DNA of 64,000 bases from Streptomyces cupreus (GTDB taxonomy: Bacteria; Actinomycetota; Actinomycetes; Streptomycetales; Streptomycetaceae). Shown in pieces: positions 16,538 through 24,138 of this stretch (the first letter of the stretch is position 1; every line of letters starts with the position of its first letter). The position numbers were made by a program, and so were the translations under genes. The notes under the pieces are model-generated. The model saw only the letters and a program-made list of their open reading frames with translations. It was not told where the DNA came from and did no database searches. The stretch spans positions 62,001 through 126,000 of the forward strand of contig NZ_JACMSF010000002.1 in the NCBI RefSeq assembly GCF_014257025.1. The letters run 5' to 3'.

Positions 16538-17411
16538 GCATGGTCTCCCCGGCCTCGCGCTCGGCGTCGGTCAGCACCGAGTCCCGATGGTCCGGGGCGC
16601 CTTCGACGACATCGGTCTCGCAGGTCCCGCAGGTGCCCTCGGTGCAGGAGTACAGCACCTCGACGCCGGCGGAGCGCACGGAGTCGAGCACGGAGACGCC
16701 GGGCGGGACGGTGAGCGTACGGCCGCTGCGGGCGAGGACGACCTCGAACTCGGTGTCCTGCCCGGCCTGTTGCTCCTTCGGCTGGAACCGCTCGACGTGG
16801 AGAACTCCCTTGGGGCACCGCTCTTCCACCGCGTCCAGGAGCGGGCCGGGGCCGCAGCAGTATACGAGGGTGCCGTCGGGGAGGTCGTCCAGGACAGGCG
16901 CCAGGTCCAGCAGCCCGGACTCGTCCTGGGGAGCGAGCGTCACGCGGTCGCCGTAGCCGCGGAGTTCCTCGGTGAAGGCCATCGAGGCGCGGGTGCGGCC
17001 GCCGTACAAGAGCGTCCATTCGGCGCCGGCCGCCTCGGCCGCGGCGAGCATGGGCAGGATGGGAGTGATGCCGATGCCGCCCGCGATGAAGCGGTAGCGG
17101 GGGGCCGGGTGGAGGGCGAAGTGATTGCGCGGCCCGCGCACCCGGACCTTGTCGCCCTGTCCCAACTGCTCGTGCACGAACGCCGATCCGCCCCGCCCGT
17201 CCGGTTCCCGCAGCACCGCGATCCGCCAGGCGGTGCGGTCGGAGGGGTCGCCGCACAGGGAGTACTGCCGCTCCAGGTCGGGGCCGAGGAGGAGGTCGAT
17301 GTGGGCGCCGGGTTCCCATGCGGGGAGTTGCTGTCCGAGGGGGTGCCGGAGGGTGAGTTCGAGCACTCCGTCGGCTGCGAACTCCCGGCCCTGTATGACG
17401 AGTTCGGTCAT
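16488..17411 (-). CDS. VanB-like ferredoxin reductase (phthalate dioxygenase reductase family)
   Basis: 307 residues. FMN/FAD-binding barrel with RQYSLCG, NAD domain starting RFIAGGIGITPILPML, and C-terminal plant-type [2Fe-2S] domain CTEGTCGTC followed by a distal Cys (ICVSRC). This is the electron donor of Rieske demethylases. ATG at 17411 overlaps the stop of the 55-residue gene by 4 nt, so all three operon genes are coupled. Called VanB-like rather than vanB because the substrate of the oxygenase is inferred only from family resemblance. Confidence 0.85.
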   Translation of the reverse strand: MTELVIQGREFAADGVLELTLRHPLGQQLPAWEPGAHIDLLLGPDLERQYSLCGDPSDRTAWRIAVLREPDGRGGSAFVHEQLGQGDKVRVRGPRNHFALHPAPRYRFIAGGIGITPILPMLAAAEAAGAEWTLLYGGRTRASMAFTEELRGYGDRVTLAPQDESGLLDLAPVLDDLPDGTLVYCCGPGPLLDAVEERCPKGVLHVERFQPKEQQAGQDTEFEVVLARSGRTLTVPPGVSVLDSVRSAGVEVLYSCTEGTCGTCETDVVEGAPDHRDSVLTDAEREAGETMLICVSRCRGKRLVLDL

Positions 17412-17575
17412 GAGTCGGGCCCCTCGAAGTGTCCCTCGGGGTGGCCGAGCATCCATTCCCACATCTCGACGGGGTCCTCGGCGGTGTGCTGGGCGCCGCA
17501 GTGACAGGTGCCGTGCAGGATGTCCGTGCCCGGCAGCCAGTCGATGCGGTAGATCTCCCCTGTCGGCGCTGTCAC
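17408..17575 (-). CDS. 55-residue Cys/His-containing protein between demethylase subunits
   Basis: A small gene placed exactly between the oxygenase and the reductase, sharing 4-nt stop/start overlaps with both (GTG at 17575 inside TGA of the oxygenase; TGA at 17408-17410 inside ATG of the reductase). The product begins VTAPTGEIYRIDWLPGTD and contains HGTCHCGAQH followed by EMWEWMLGHPEGH. The Cys-x-Cys with nearby histidines suggests metal binding, and the tail is Trp-rich. No membrane segment or signal. Codon use is normal for the region. Function unknown; a maturation or assembly factor for the Rieske enzyme is one idea. Confidence 0.75.
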   Translation of the reverse strand: MTAPTGEIYRIDWLPGTDILHGTCHCGAQHTAEDPVEMWEWMLGHPEGHFEGPDS

Positions 17576-18642
17576 AGGACCTTCTCCACGGGCTTGTCGC
17601 CCTCCTCGACCAGCCGGGCGAGAATACGGCGGGCGGCCAGGCCGCCGGTGTCGATGTTGATGCTCAGCTCCTGGTAGCCGTGCCGCTCGGTGCCGAGGGT
17701 GCGCTGGAGCAGGTTGAGCGCGGTGACGTCCTGCATGACGACCGTGTGGTTGTTGCTCCGCAGGAACTCGGTGACGTCCGCATCGTCGGTCGCCCAGTCC
17801 CGGGACACCGCCCAGAAGTCGTACACCTTGCCGTCGCCGGAGGGCGTGATCGCATACGTGACCTCCGTGTGGAAGCCGCCCGGATCACTGCCGTCCGCCT
17901 CCGGGACCACCCCCACCGGAGCGACCCTGCTGTGCAGCAGGTACAGGCAGGGCGCGTGGTACTCGATGTCCTGCCAGCGCGTGATCCGGCCCTCGATCCC
18001 GGTCGACTTCGCGTAGAACGGCGGGCATTCGGCATCGTCCATGTGCCGGCTCACCCGCACGATCCCGGCGCCCTCGTCGACCTCGGTGGTGATCGGCGTC
18101 TCGGCGACCTCGGGGGTGCCGATGTAACCGCCGTGCAGATAGGTCTCGTGGGAGAGGTCGAGGAGGTTGTCGACGAGGAGGCCGTAGTCGCAGTCGATGG
18201 GCTCCATGCCGCGGACGGTGGTCCAGCCGGGGGAGTCGAGGTGCGCGGCGCGCGGGATGACCTGCGGATCGGCGAGCGCCGGGTCGCCGATCCACACCCA
18301 CACCAGCGAGTCCTGCTCGACAACGGGGTAGGAGGCGACGCGGGCGGTGCGCGGTACGCGTTTCTGCCCCGGCACGTACACGCAGGTGCCGGTCGTGTCG
18401 TACGTGAACCCGTGATACCCGCAGACAATCCGGTCCCCGTCGAGCCGGGTCGGCGCCTCGGACAGCGGGTACCGCCGGTGCACACACCGGTCGTGCAGCA
18501 CGACGGGCGTCCCGTCCTCCTCGCTGCGGTACAGCACGAGCGGCTCACCGAGAACCGTCCGTCCGAGCAACTCCCGCCCCACCTCATGGCTGTAGGCGGC
18601 GACGTACCACTGGTTCCTGGCGAAGGCGGTCATATGAGGCAT
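17572..18642 (-). CDS. VanA-like Rieske oxygenase (aromatic O-demethylase)
   Basis: 356 residues. The Rieske cluster is bound by CVH near 53 and CGYH near 74; the mononuclear iron site is DLSHETYLH (D-x2-H-x4-H) near 162. The start FARNQWYVAAYSHEV is characteristic of the VanA/toluenesulfonate-type group. It likely removes a methyl group from a methoxylated benzoate, for example vanillate to protocatechuate plus formaldehyde. ATG at 18642 has CGGGAG 8 nt upstream; a second Met at codon 4 is possible. Protocatechuate would feed the pca operon 10 kb away. Other methoxy-aromatics remain possible. Confidence 0.82.
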   Translation of the reverse strand: MPHMTAFARNQWYVAAYSHEVGRELLGRTVLGEPLVLYRSEEDGTPVVLHDRCVHRRYPLSEAPTRLDGDRIVCGYHGFTYDTTGTCVYVPGQKRVPRTARVASYPVVEQDSLVWVWIGDPALADPQVIPRAAHLDSPGWTTVRGMEPIDCDYGLLVDNLLDLSHETYLHGGYIGTPEVAETPITTEVDEGAGIVRVSRHMDDAECPPFYAKSTGIEGRITRWQDIEYHAPCLYLLHSRVAPVGVVPEADGSDPGGFHTEVTYAITPSGDGKVYDFWAVSRDWATDDADVTEFLRSNNHTVVMQDVTALNLLQRTLGTERHGYQELSINIDTGGLAARRILARLVEEGDKPVEKVL

Positions 18643-19232
18643 CGTTGCGGCTCCCGTCTGTCTGCGGTGGAGCCATCGTCCGGAAGGGCGTCACAGGGCC
18701 GCAACGCCGCTTCCGTCTCACGGAAGCCGTTCCGAAGTCAGCAGATCGGCGAGCCGTGAGGTCGCGAGGTAGTTGGCCACGAGGTGGAAGTCGAAGACGT
18801 GGATCGGAACGGTGCCGGAACGGCCGAGGTCGACGCCGTCGAACTTCGCCTCGACTCCCCTCGGCGGAACGGCCACCAGGTCGCCAGGGTCGGCGAGGTT
18901 CACCCACTGCCGCACGTCCGGGGGCCGTCCGCCGCGGCCGGCGAGGCGGTCTGCGGCCGATCTCCGTCGAGGGCAGCCGTCTGAGCGTCACGGCCGAGGA
19001 CCTGGACCGGGCGCTGGCCCGCCACGCCAGCCTGCGTCACTCACGCCTCCAGCGGCTGCCCCACCCCGGTGCCGGCGCATGACCACCCCGCACCTCCCGT
19101 ACCGACGACTTTCACACAGCCGCCACCAGACCCTTCCCTGACGTTTGGTGCTCTTGGAACACTCCTTCCGCGCACAATCCGTCAAAGCGATCCGACCGGT
19201 CGAACACCCTCAAGGGGAGAGGTCCCTCACTC
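18643..19232. other. 590-bp region without an intact gene
   Basis: Between the demethylase operon and the phospholipase C gene. It contains a truncated minus-strand reading frame (18718-18918) and a plus-strand tail (about 18930-19083) ending LTAEDLDRALARH-like, both without proper starts. The 3' end (19150-19232) should hold the phospholipase promoter; AAGGGGAGAGG precedes its ATG. It reads as gene decay rather than regulatory DNA. Confidence 0.5.
18718..18918 (-). pseudogene. C-terminal remnant of a hydrolase-like protein
   Basis: About 65 codons read VRQWVNLADPGDLVAVP...VFDFHLVANYLATSRLADLL, which has the look of the C-terminal end of a Streptomyces alpha/beta-hydrolase or serine-peptidase-like protein. 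Upstream sequence in this frame is arginine-rich and non-protein-like, and no ribosome site precedes it. The N-terminal part is therefore missing. Family assignment is by memory of the WVNLADPGDLVA pattern and is uncertain. Confidence 0.45.
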
Positions 19233-21284
19233 ATGCCCGATGTAAACCGGCGTAGATTCCTCCAACTCGCGGGCGCCACCTCGGCGTTCACCGCGCTGTC
19301 GAGCAGCATTCAGCGTGCCGCCGCCATCCCGGCGAACCACCGCACCGGGTCGATCGAGGATGTCGAGCACATCGTCGTCCTGATGCAGGAGAACCGTTCG
19401 TTCGACCACTACTTCGGCAAGCTGAGGGGTGTCCGCGGCTTCGGCGACCCGCACCCGGTGAGGCTGGACAGCGGCAAGTCGGTGTGGCACCAGTCCGACG
19501 GCACCAAGGACCTGCTGCCCTTCCACCCCACCGCCGACGACCTCGGCATGCAGTTCCTGGAGGGCCTGCCGCACGGCTGGACCGACGGCCAACAGGCCTA
19601 CAACGGCGGCAAGTACGACAAGTGGGTGCCCGCCAAGGGCACCACGACCATGGCGTACCTGAACCGCGAGGACATTCCCTTCCACTACGCCCTCGCCGAC
19701 GCCTTCACCATCTGCGACGCCTACCACTGCTCGTTCATCGGCTCCACCGACCCGAACCGCTACTACATGTGGACGGGTTACACGGGCAACGACGGCACGG
19801 GCGGCGGCCCGGTCCTCGGCAACGACGAGCTCGGCTACGGCTGGACGACCTACCCGGAGCGGCTCGAAGAAGCCGGTATCTCCTGGAAGATCTACCAGGA
19901 CATCGGCGACGGCCTGGACGCGGCCGGCTCCTGGGGCTGGATCAGCGACGCATACCGCGGCAACTACGGCGACAACTCCCTGCTGTACTTCGACAAGTAC
20001 CGCGAGGCCGAGCCCGGCGAGCCCTGGTACGACAAGGCCCGCACCGGCACCGACGTCAAGAACGGCGACGGCTACTTCGACCAGCTGAGGGCCGACGTCA
20101 AGGCCGGGGAGCTGCCGCAGATCTCCTGGATCGCCGCCCCCGAGGCCTTCTCCGAGCACTCCAACTGGCCCTCGAACTACGGCGCCTGGTACATCGCCCA
20201 GGTCCTGGACGCCCTCACCTCCAACCCGGAGGTCTGGTCGAAGACGGCCCTGTTCATCACGTACGACGAGAACGACGGCTTCTTCGACCACCTGGTGCCG
20301 CCGCTCCCGCCGAAGGACGCCTCCCGGGGCAAGTCCACCGTCGATGTCTCGCTCGACCTCTACCCGGGCGACAGCAGGCGCCCGGCCGGCCCCTACGGCC
20401 TCGGCCCGCGTGTGCCGATGCTGGTCGTCTCGCCGTGGAGCAAGGGCGGTTACGTCTGCTCCGAGACCCTCGACCACACCTCGATCCTCCAGTTCATGGA
20501 GCGTCGCTTCGGTGTGCAGGAGACCAACATCTCCCCGTGGCGGCGGACCGTCTGCGGCGATCTCACCTCGGCCTTCGACTTCTCCCGCAAGGACAGCCGC
20601 CCGGCCGCGCTGCCGGAGACGGACGAGTACGAGCCGCAGGACCGCGAGCGGCACCCCGACTACAAGCCGACGCCCCCGGCGGACCCGGACATGCCCCGCC
20701 AGGAGCGCGGTCTGCGCCCCGCCCGCCCGCTGAAGTACGCCCCCCACGTGGACGGCTCGGTGGACGCGGCGGCCGGCAAGTTCACGCTGACCTTCGCCTC
20801 CGGCGCCAAGGCGGGCGCCGCCTTCCTGGTGACGTCCGGCAACCGCACCGACGGACCGTGGACGTACACCACCGAGGCCGGCAAGAACATCGCCGACACC
20901 TGGAACTCGGCGTACTCGAACGGCTCGTACGACCTGACCGTGCACGGCCCGAACGGCTTCCTGCGCGTCTTCAAGGGCCCGAACAAGACCGCCGGGCCCG
21001 AGGTCACCGCGCGCCACACCGGTGACGACGTCCAGCTGACCTTCACCAACAAGGGCTTCGGCACCGTCCGGCTCAAGGTCACCAGCGGCTACGGCGGGCC
21101 GGCGCGGACCTTCACCGTGCGCCCCGGCGCCACCGTCCGGCACACCGTCGACCTCGCGGCGAGCCGGCGCTGGTACGACCTGACGGTCACCTCCGACGCC
21201 GACCCGGCGTTCCTGCGGAGGTTCGCCGGTCACGTCGAGAACGGGCGTCCGGGTGTGAGCGACCCGGCGATCGTCACGGACTAG
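19233..21284 (+). CDS. Tat-exported phosphocholine-type phospholipase C
   Basis: 683 residues of the acid phosphatase/phospholipase C family. Twin-arginine signal NRRRFLQLAGATSAF. Catalytic and metal-binding motifs include MQENRSFDHYFG near 50, SEHSNWP near 307, TYDENDGFFDH near 345. The C-terminal part after about residue 480 contains two DUF756 beta-sandwich repeats typical of this family (ARPLKYAPHVDG and GFGTVRLKVTSGYGG areas). It cleaves phosphatidylcholine-like lipids outside the cell, freeing phosphate and head groups. ATG at 19233 follows GGGGAGAGG. No clear PHO box was found in the upstream region. Confidence 0.92.
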   Translation: MPDVNRRRFLQLAGATSAFTALSSSIQRAAAIPANHRTGSIEDVEHIVVLMQENRSFDHYFGKLRGVRGFGDPHPVRLDSGKSVWHQSDGTKDLLPFHPTADDLGMQFLEGLPHGWTDGQQAYNGGKYDKWVPAKGTTTMAYLNREDIPFHYALADAFTICDAYHCSFIGSTDPNRYYMWTGYTGNDGTGGGPVLGNDELGYGWTTYPERLEEAGISWKIYQDIGDGLDAAGSWGWISDAYRGNYGDNSLLYFDKYREAEPGEPWYDKARTGTDVKNGDGYFDQLRADVKAGELPQISWIAAPEAFSEHSNWPSNYGAWYIAQVLDALTSNPEVWSKTALFITYDENDGFFDHLVPPLPPKDASRGKSTVDVSLDLYPGDSRRPAGPYGLGPRVPMLVVSPWSKGGYVCSETLDHTSILQFMERRFGVQETNISPWRRTVCGDLTSAFDFSRKDSRPAALPETDEYEPQDRERHPDYKPTPPADPDMPRQERGLRPARPLKYAPHVDGSVDAAAGKFTLTFASGAKAGAAFLVTSGNRTDGPWTYTTEAGKNIADTWNSAYSNGSYDLTVHGPNGFLRVFKGPNKTAGPEVTARHTGDDVQLTFTNKGFGTVRLKVTSGYGGPARTFTVRPGATVRHTVDLAASRRWYDLTVTSDADPAFLRRFAGHVENGRPGVSDPAIVTD

Positions 21285-21285
21285 G

Positions 21286-22317
21286 TCACAGCGGCGTGAG
21301 GTGCCCCGGCGACGGCTGCCGGGGCACCAACGCCGGCTCCGCCGTCGCCGTCCCCGGCTCCAGGGCCAGAACGGCGGCCACGGGGTGGTCGTGATCGGTG
21401 GCGGGCGTCGTCCTGGTCAGCAGATGGTCGGTGGCCGGTGTCGTCCGGGGCAGCGGGTTGTCGGCGGCGGGCGTCGCCCGGGTCGGCTGGTCGTCGGTGC
21501 CGGGCACCGCCCGGGTCAGCAGCACCACGCCCCGGCCCGCGATCCCCGCGCCCGCCAGCGCCAGCAGGGCTCCGGCCGCGCCGCCCTGGAGCCGTTCGCC
21601 CAGTAGCGCGAGCCCGATCAGCGCGGCGGCCACCGGGTTGGCCAGGGTGACCAGTGCGAGCGGGGCGTCCAGACCGTCCCGGTAGGCCGACTGCGACAGC
21701 AGCAGTCCGCCCGCCGCGAAGGCCGCGACGACCAGAGCCACCCCGATCACCTGCATGCTCAGCAGCGACCCCGAGCGGTCCGTCGCGGCCACCGTCACGG
21801 TCTGGGTGAGCGCCGAGGCCACTCCGGAGGCGACCCCGGACGCGGTCGCGTGCCTGAGGCCCCGCCGCTTGCCCGGCCGCCCCAGCGCGGCGATCAGCAC
21901 CGACGTGACCCCGGCGACCGCCACCGCCTCGGACACGCTCAGCACGTCGTCGGGGGCGTGCCCGGACGCCGTGACGAGGATCGCCGCGAGGCCGAGGAGG
22001 GTGAGGGCGGTGCCCCGCCACTCGACGGCGCTGACCCGGCGCCCCGCGACCCGCGCGCCCAGGGGCACGGCCGCGACCAGCGTGAGCGCGCCGAGCGGCT
22101 GGACCAAGGTGAGCGGCCCGTACTTCAGGGCCACGACGTGCAGCAGCGCACCGGTGGCGTTCAGCCCGACGGTCGACCACCAGGCCCCCGAGCCCAGCAG
22201 CCGCAGGACACCGCTCCCGGGGGCCCGGGAGGCGAGGCGCTCCTGGGCGACGGCGGCGGCCGCGTAGGCGACGGCCGAGAACAGGGACAGCACTACCGCG
22301 AGCAGTGTGGCGTTCAT
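21286..22317 (-). CDS. DMT/EamA-like membrane protein with repetitive tail
   Basis: 343 residues with about nine to ten hydrophobic segments spread from residue 5 to 275, resembling small DMT-type transporters (LLAVVLSLFSAVAYAAAAVAQ at the start). The cytoplasmic tail (about 280-335) contains degenerate repeats such as RTTPATDHLL and RATPAADNPL. ATG at 22317 overlaps the stop of the PAP2 phosphatase gene, so the two form an operon. Substrate not predictable. The stop is separated from the convergent phospholipase stop by a single base. Confidence 0.75.
   Translation of the reverse strand: MNATLLAVVLSLFSAVAYAAAAVAQERLASRAPGSGVLRLLGSGAWWSTVGLNATGALLHVVALKYGPLTLVQPLGALTLVAAVPLGARVAGRRVSAVEWRGTALTLLGLAAILVTASGHAPDDVLSVSEAVAVAGVTSVLIAALGRPGKRRGLRHATASGVASGVASALTQTVTVAATDRSGSLLSMQVIGVALVVAAFAAGGLLLSQSAYRDGLDAPLALVTLANPVAAALIGLALLGERLQGGAAGALLALAGAGIAGRGVVLLTRAVPGTDDQPTRATPAADNPLPRTTPATDHLLTRTTPATDHDHPVAAVLALEPGTATAEPALVPRQPSPGHLTPL
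21385..21505 (-). repeat. Degenerate ~30-bp tandem repeat in the transporter tail
   Basis: Four approximate copies of a unit of about 30-33 bp (plus-strand pattern TGGTCGGTGGCGGGCGTCGTC) encode the Thr/Pro/Asp-rich repeats RTTPATDHLL at the C-terminus of the membrane protein. Such in-frame repeats are prone to copy-number change. Confidence 0.6.
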
Positions 22318-23162
22318 CGGCCCGCTCCCACGAGAGTCGGTTCGTCGACGGGTACTTCGGCCGGTACGAGGTGTTCGGTGCCGCGTCCCGCGGTCATCCG
22401 GGTGCGGTGCGGCGAGCGAAGCGAGACGGGGGTCCCCCCGGACGGAGTCCGGGGGCGGATCACGGCGAGCGCGAGACCGAGCAGGGCCGCGGCCACGATC
22501 GCGTCGAGCCAGTAGTGGTTGGCCGTCCCCACGATCACCAGCAGGGTCAGCGCCGGATGCAGCAGCCACAGCCGGCGCCGGCGCGACCGGGTGGCGACGA
22601 TCAGCCCGATGGCCACCATCAGGGCCCAGCCGAAGTGCAGCGAGGGCATCGCGGCGAACTGGTTCGACAGATGGTCGCTGGAGGGCGGGCCGTACACCGA
22701 GGGGCCGTACAGCCGGGCGGTGTCGATCAGCCCGGTCGCTTCGAGCATGCGCGGCGGGGCCAGCGGGAAGAGCAGATGGCCGACCAGGGCGACAGCGGTG
22801 ACGGTGGCCAGTACCCGGCGGGCCCAGACGTAGTGCGCGGGGCGGCGCAGATAGAGCCAGACCAGGAAGGCCGCGGTGGCCGGGAAGTGGACGGTCGCGT
22901 AGTAGGTGTTCGCGACATGGACCAGGGTGTCGCCGTGCAGCAGCAGCGACTGCACCGAGCCCTCGCCGGGCAGATGGACCGCTCGCTCCAGGTCCCATAC
23001 GCGGTGCGCGTTGCGGAAGGCCTCACCGGTGTGGCCCGTGGCCAGCTGCCGGCCGAACTTGTAGACGAGGAAGAGCCCTGCGACGAGCAGGAGCTCACGG
23101 ACGAGCGGCGGACGCGCTATCGCGTCCGACTCGGCTTCTGCAGGCTCGGTGCGGGCATCCAT
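22314..23162 (-). CDS. PAP2-family membrane phosphatase
   Basis: 282 residues with about six membrane segments and the PAP2 phosphatase signature: KFGRQLATG near the start, AMPSLHFGWAL (motif with SLH) and NHYWLDAIVA (catalytic His and Asp). The C-terminal membrane helices end near residue 235. ATG at 23162 follows AAAGGG. The last 30 residues after the final helix are partly encoded by a 48-bp repeat element shared with pcaF. Likely dephosphorylates a lipid phosphate such as an undecaprenyl or inositol phospholipid; SLH/NHYWLD-type proteins in actinomycetes include inositol phosphotransferase-like AUR1 relatives. Divergent from the TetR regulator across the repeat array. Confidence 0.82.
   Translation of the reverse strand: MDARTEPAEAESDAIARPPLVRELLLVAGLFLVYKFGRQLATGHTGEAFRNAHRVWDLERAVHLPGEGSVQSLLLHGDTLVHVANTYYATVHFPATAAFLVWLYLRRPAHYVWARRVLATVTAVALVGHLLFPLAPPRMLEATGLIDTARLYGPSVYGPPSSDHLSNQFAAMPSLHFGWALMVAIGLIVATRSRRRRLWLLHPALTLLVIVGTANHYWLDAIVAAALLGLALAVIRPRTPSGGTPVSLRSPHRTRMTAGRGTEHLVPAEVPVDEPTLVGAGR
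22412..22459 (+). repeat. 48-bp palindromic repeat element, copy 1 (in PAP2 gene)
   Basis: Begins GCGAGCGAAGCGAGACGGGG and ends with a perfect 9-bp hairpin (22435-22443 with 22447-22455, loop GGA). 44 of 48 bases match copy 2 at 32346-32393 in reverse orientation. It adds 16 codons to the C-terminal tail of the PAP2 protein without breaking the frame. Confidence 0.8.
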
Positions 23163-23245
23163 ACCCCGGCCCTTTCGCTGACGGTGGTGCGTGGGTGGTG
23201 CGGACGGCGGCCCGCAGGGCTGGTGACTCCGCGGGCGCGCCGAAC

Positions 23246-23335
23246 TCATCGATACGGGTAAGTACCGAAACGGCACTGTACCGATACGTCAGTGTACCGA
23301 TACGGTCGGGTACCGGTACACTGGCGTACCGATAG
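23246..23335. promoter_or_regulatory. Array of six 10-bp repeats phased every 16 bp
   Basis: Five copies of GTACCGATAC or one-to-two-base variants start at 23262, 23278, 23294, 23310 and 23326; a weaker sixth (TCATCGATAC) starts at 23246. The spacing is exactly 16 bp throughout. Copy 23310 is the perfect palindrome GTACCGGTAC. The array fills the space between the divergent PAP2 and TetR genes and ends 43 bp before the TetR start. Most likely a multi-site operator for the TetR protein. Confidence 0.75.
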
Positions 23336-23378
23336 ACATGCGCCACACTGGAAAGCACCCGAGCGAGGAGAAGAGCCG

Positions 23379-23993
23379 ATGACGTCGCAGGCCGCGGACG
23401 GACCGGAGACGGTCAACGCCTCGCGCCGCTCCAAGATCACGCCCGAGCGTGAGAAGGAGTTCTTCGACGCCGTCCTCGAACAGATCCGCGAGTGCGGTTA
23501 CGACGCCGTCACCATGGAGGGCATCGCCACGAGCACGCGGTGCAGCAAGTCCACGCTCTACCGGCAGTGGAAGACCAAGCCCCAGTTCGTCGCGGCGGCC
23601 CTGCGCTCCAGCCGCTGCCCGCGCTTCGCCGGCATCGACACCGGCACGCTCGCGGGCGACCTGCGCGCGGCCGGGCGGGCGGCCGGCGACTCCTACGGCG
23701 ACACCACCATCCTGCTCCAGGCCTTCGGGCACGCGGTCACCCAGGACCCCGAGCTCCAGCAGGCGCTGCGCGAGGCGCTCGTCGAACCCGAACTCGCCGC
23801 GCTCCAGGCCATCCTCCGGCGCGGGGTCGAGCGCGGTGAGATCGCCGCCGATCATCCCGCGCTGCCGTATGTCGCCGCGCAGATCTTCGGAGTGCTGCGC
23901 GCCCGGCCGGTCCTGGAGGGCGAGTTCGCCGACCCCGACTATCTGCTCCGCTTCGTGGAGGCCGCCGTGTTGCCCGCACTGGGACTGAAATAG
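23379..23993 (+). CDS. TetR-family repressor
   Basis: 204 residues. HTH near residues 35-60: DAVTMEGIATSTRCSKSTLYRQWKTK (as two halves), typical TetR. The C-terminal ligand domain has the TetR_C-like pattern PALPYVAAQIFGVLRARPV. ATG at 23379 lies 7 nt after GGAG. Its promoter region carries the 16-bp-phased repeat array shared with the divergent PAP2 operon, so it probably represses itself and the membrane phosphatase/transporter pair. The ligand is unknown; a membrane-active compound would fit. Confidence 0.87.
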   Translation: MTSQAADGPETVNASRRSKITPEREKEFFDAVLEQIRECGYDAVTMEGIATSTRCSKSTLYRQWKTKPQFVAAALRSSRCPRFAGIDTGTLAGDLRAAGRAAGDSYGDTTILLQAFGHAVTQDPELQQALREALVEPELAALQAILRRGVERGEIAADHPALPYVAAQIFGVLRARPVLEGEFADPDYLLRFVEAAVLPALGLK

Positions 23994-24075
23994 GACTCAG
24001 GCCGCCGTCCACGGGATGACTGGACGGTGACCTGTTCGCGCCGACCCGTGGGGACGGGGGCGGCGCGCACCCCCC

Positions 24076-24120
24076 GGCCGGGTGGGGTCCCTCTTGAGCG
24101 GAGAGGTGCCCCACCCGGCC
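24076..24120. terminator. Strong bidirectional terminator hairpin
   Basis: GGCCGGGTGGGG (24076-24087) pairs perfectly with CCCCACCCGGCC (24109-24120), and inside it CCTCT (24090-24094) pairs with AGAGG (24102-24106). It lies between the convergent TetR and DUF2510 genes. Confidence 0.8.
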
Positions 24121-24138
24121 GTCTGTTGTGCGGGGGCC

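Noticed and set aside
19140..19232. PHO box before the phospholipase C gene
   Set aside because: No tandem GTTCACC-like units were found on either strand.
23095..23358. Minus-strand frame across the 16-bp repeat array encoding a YRY-rich peptide
   Set aside because: The peptide periodicity only mirrors the DNA repeats; no ribosome site.
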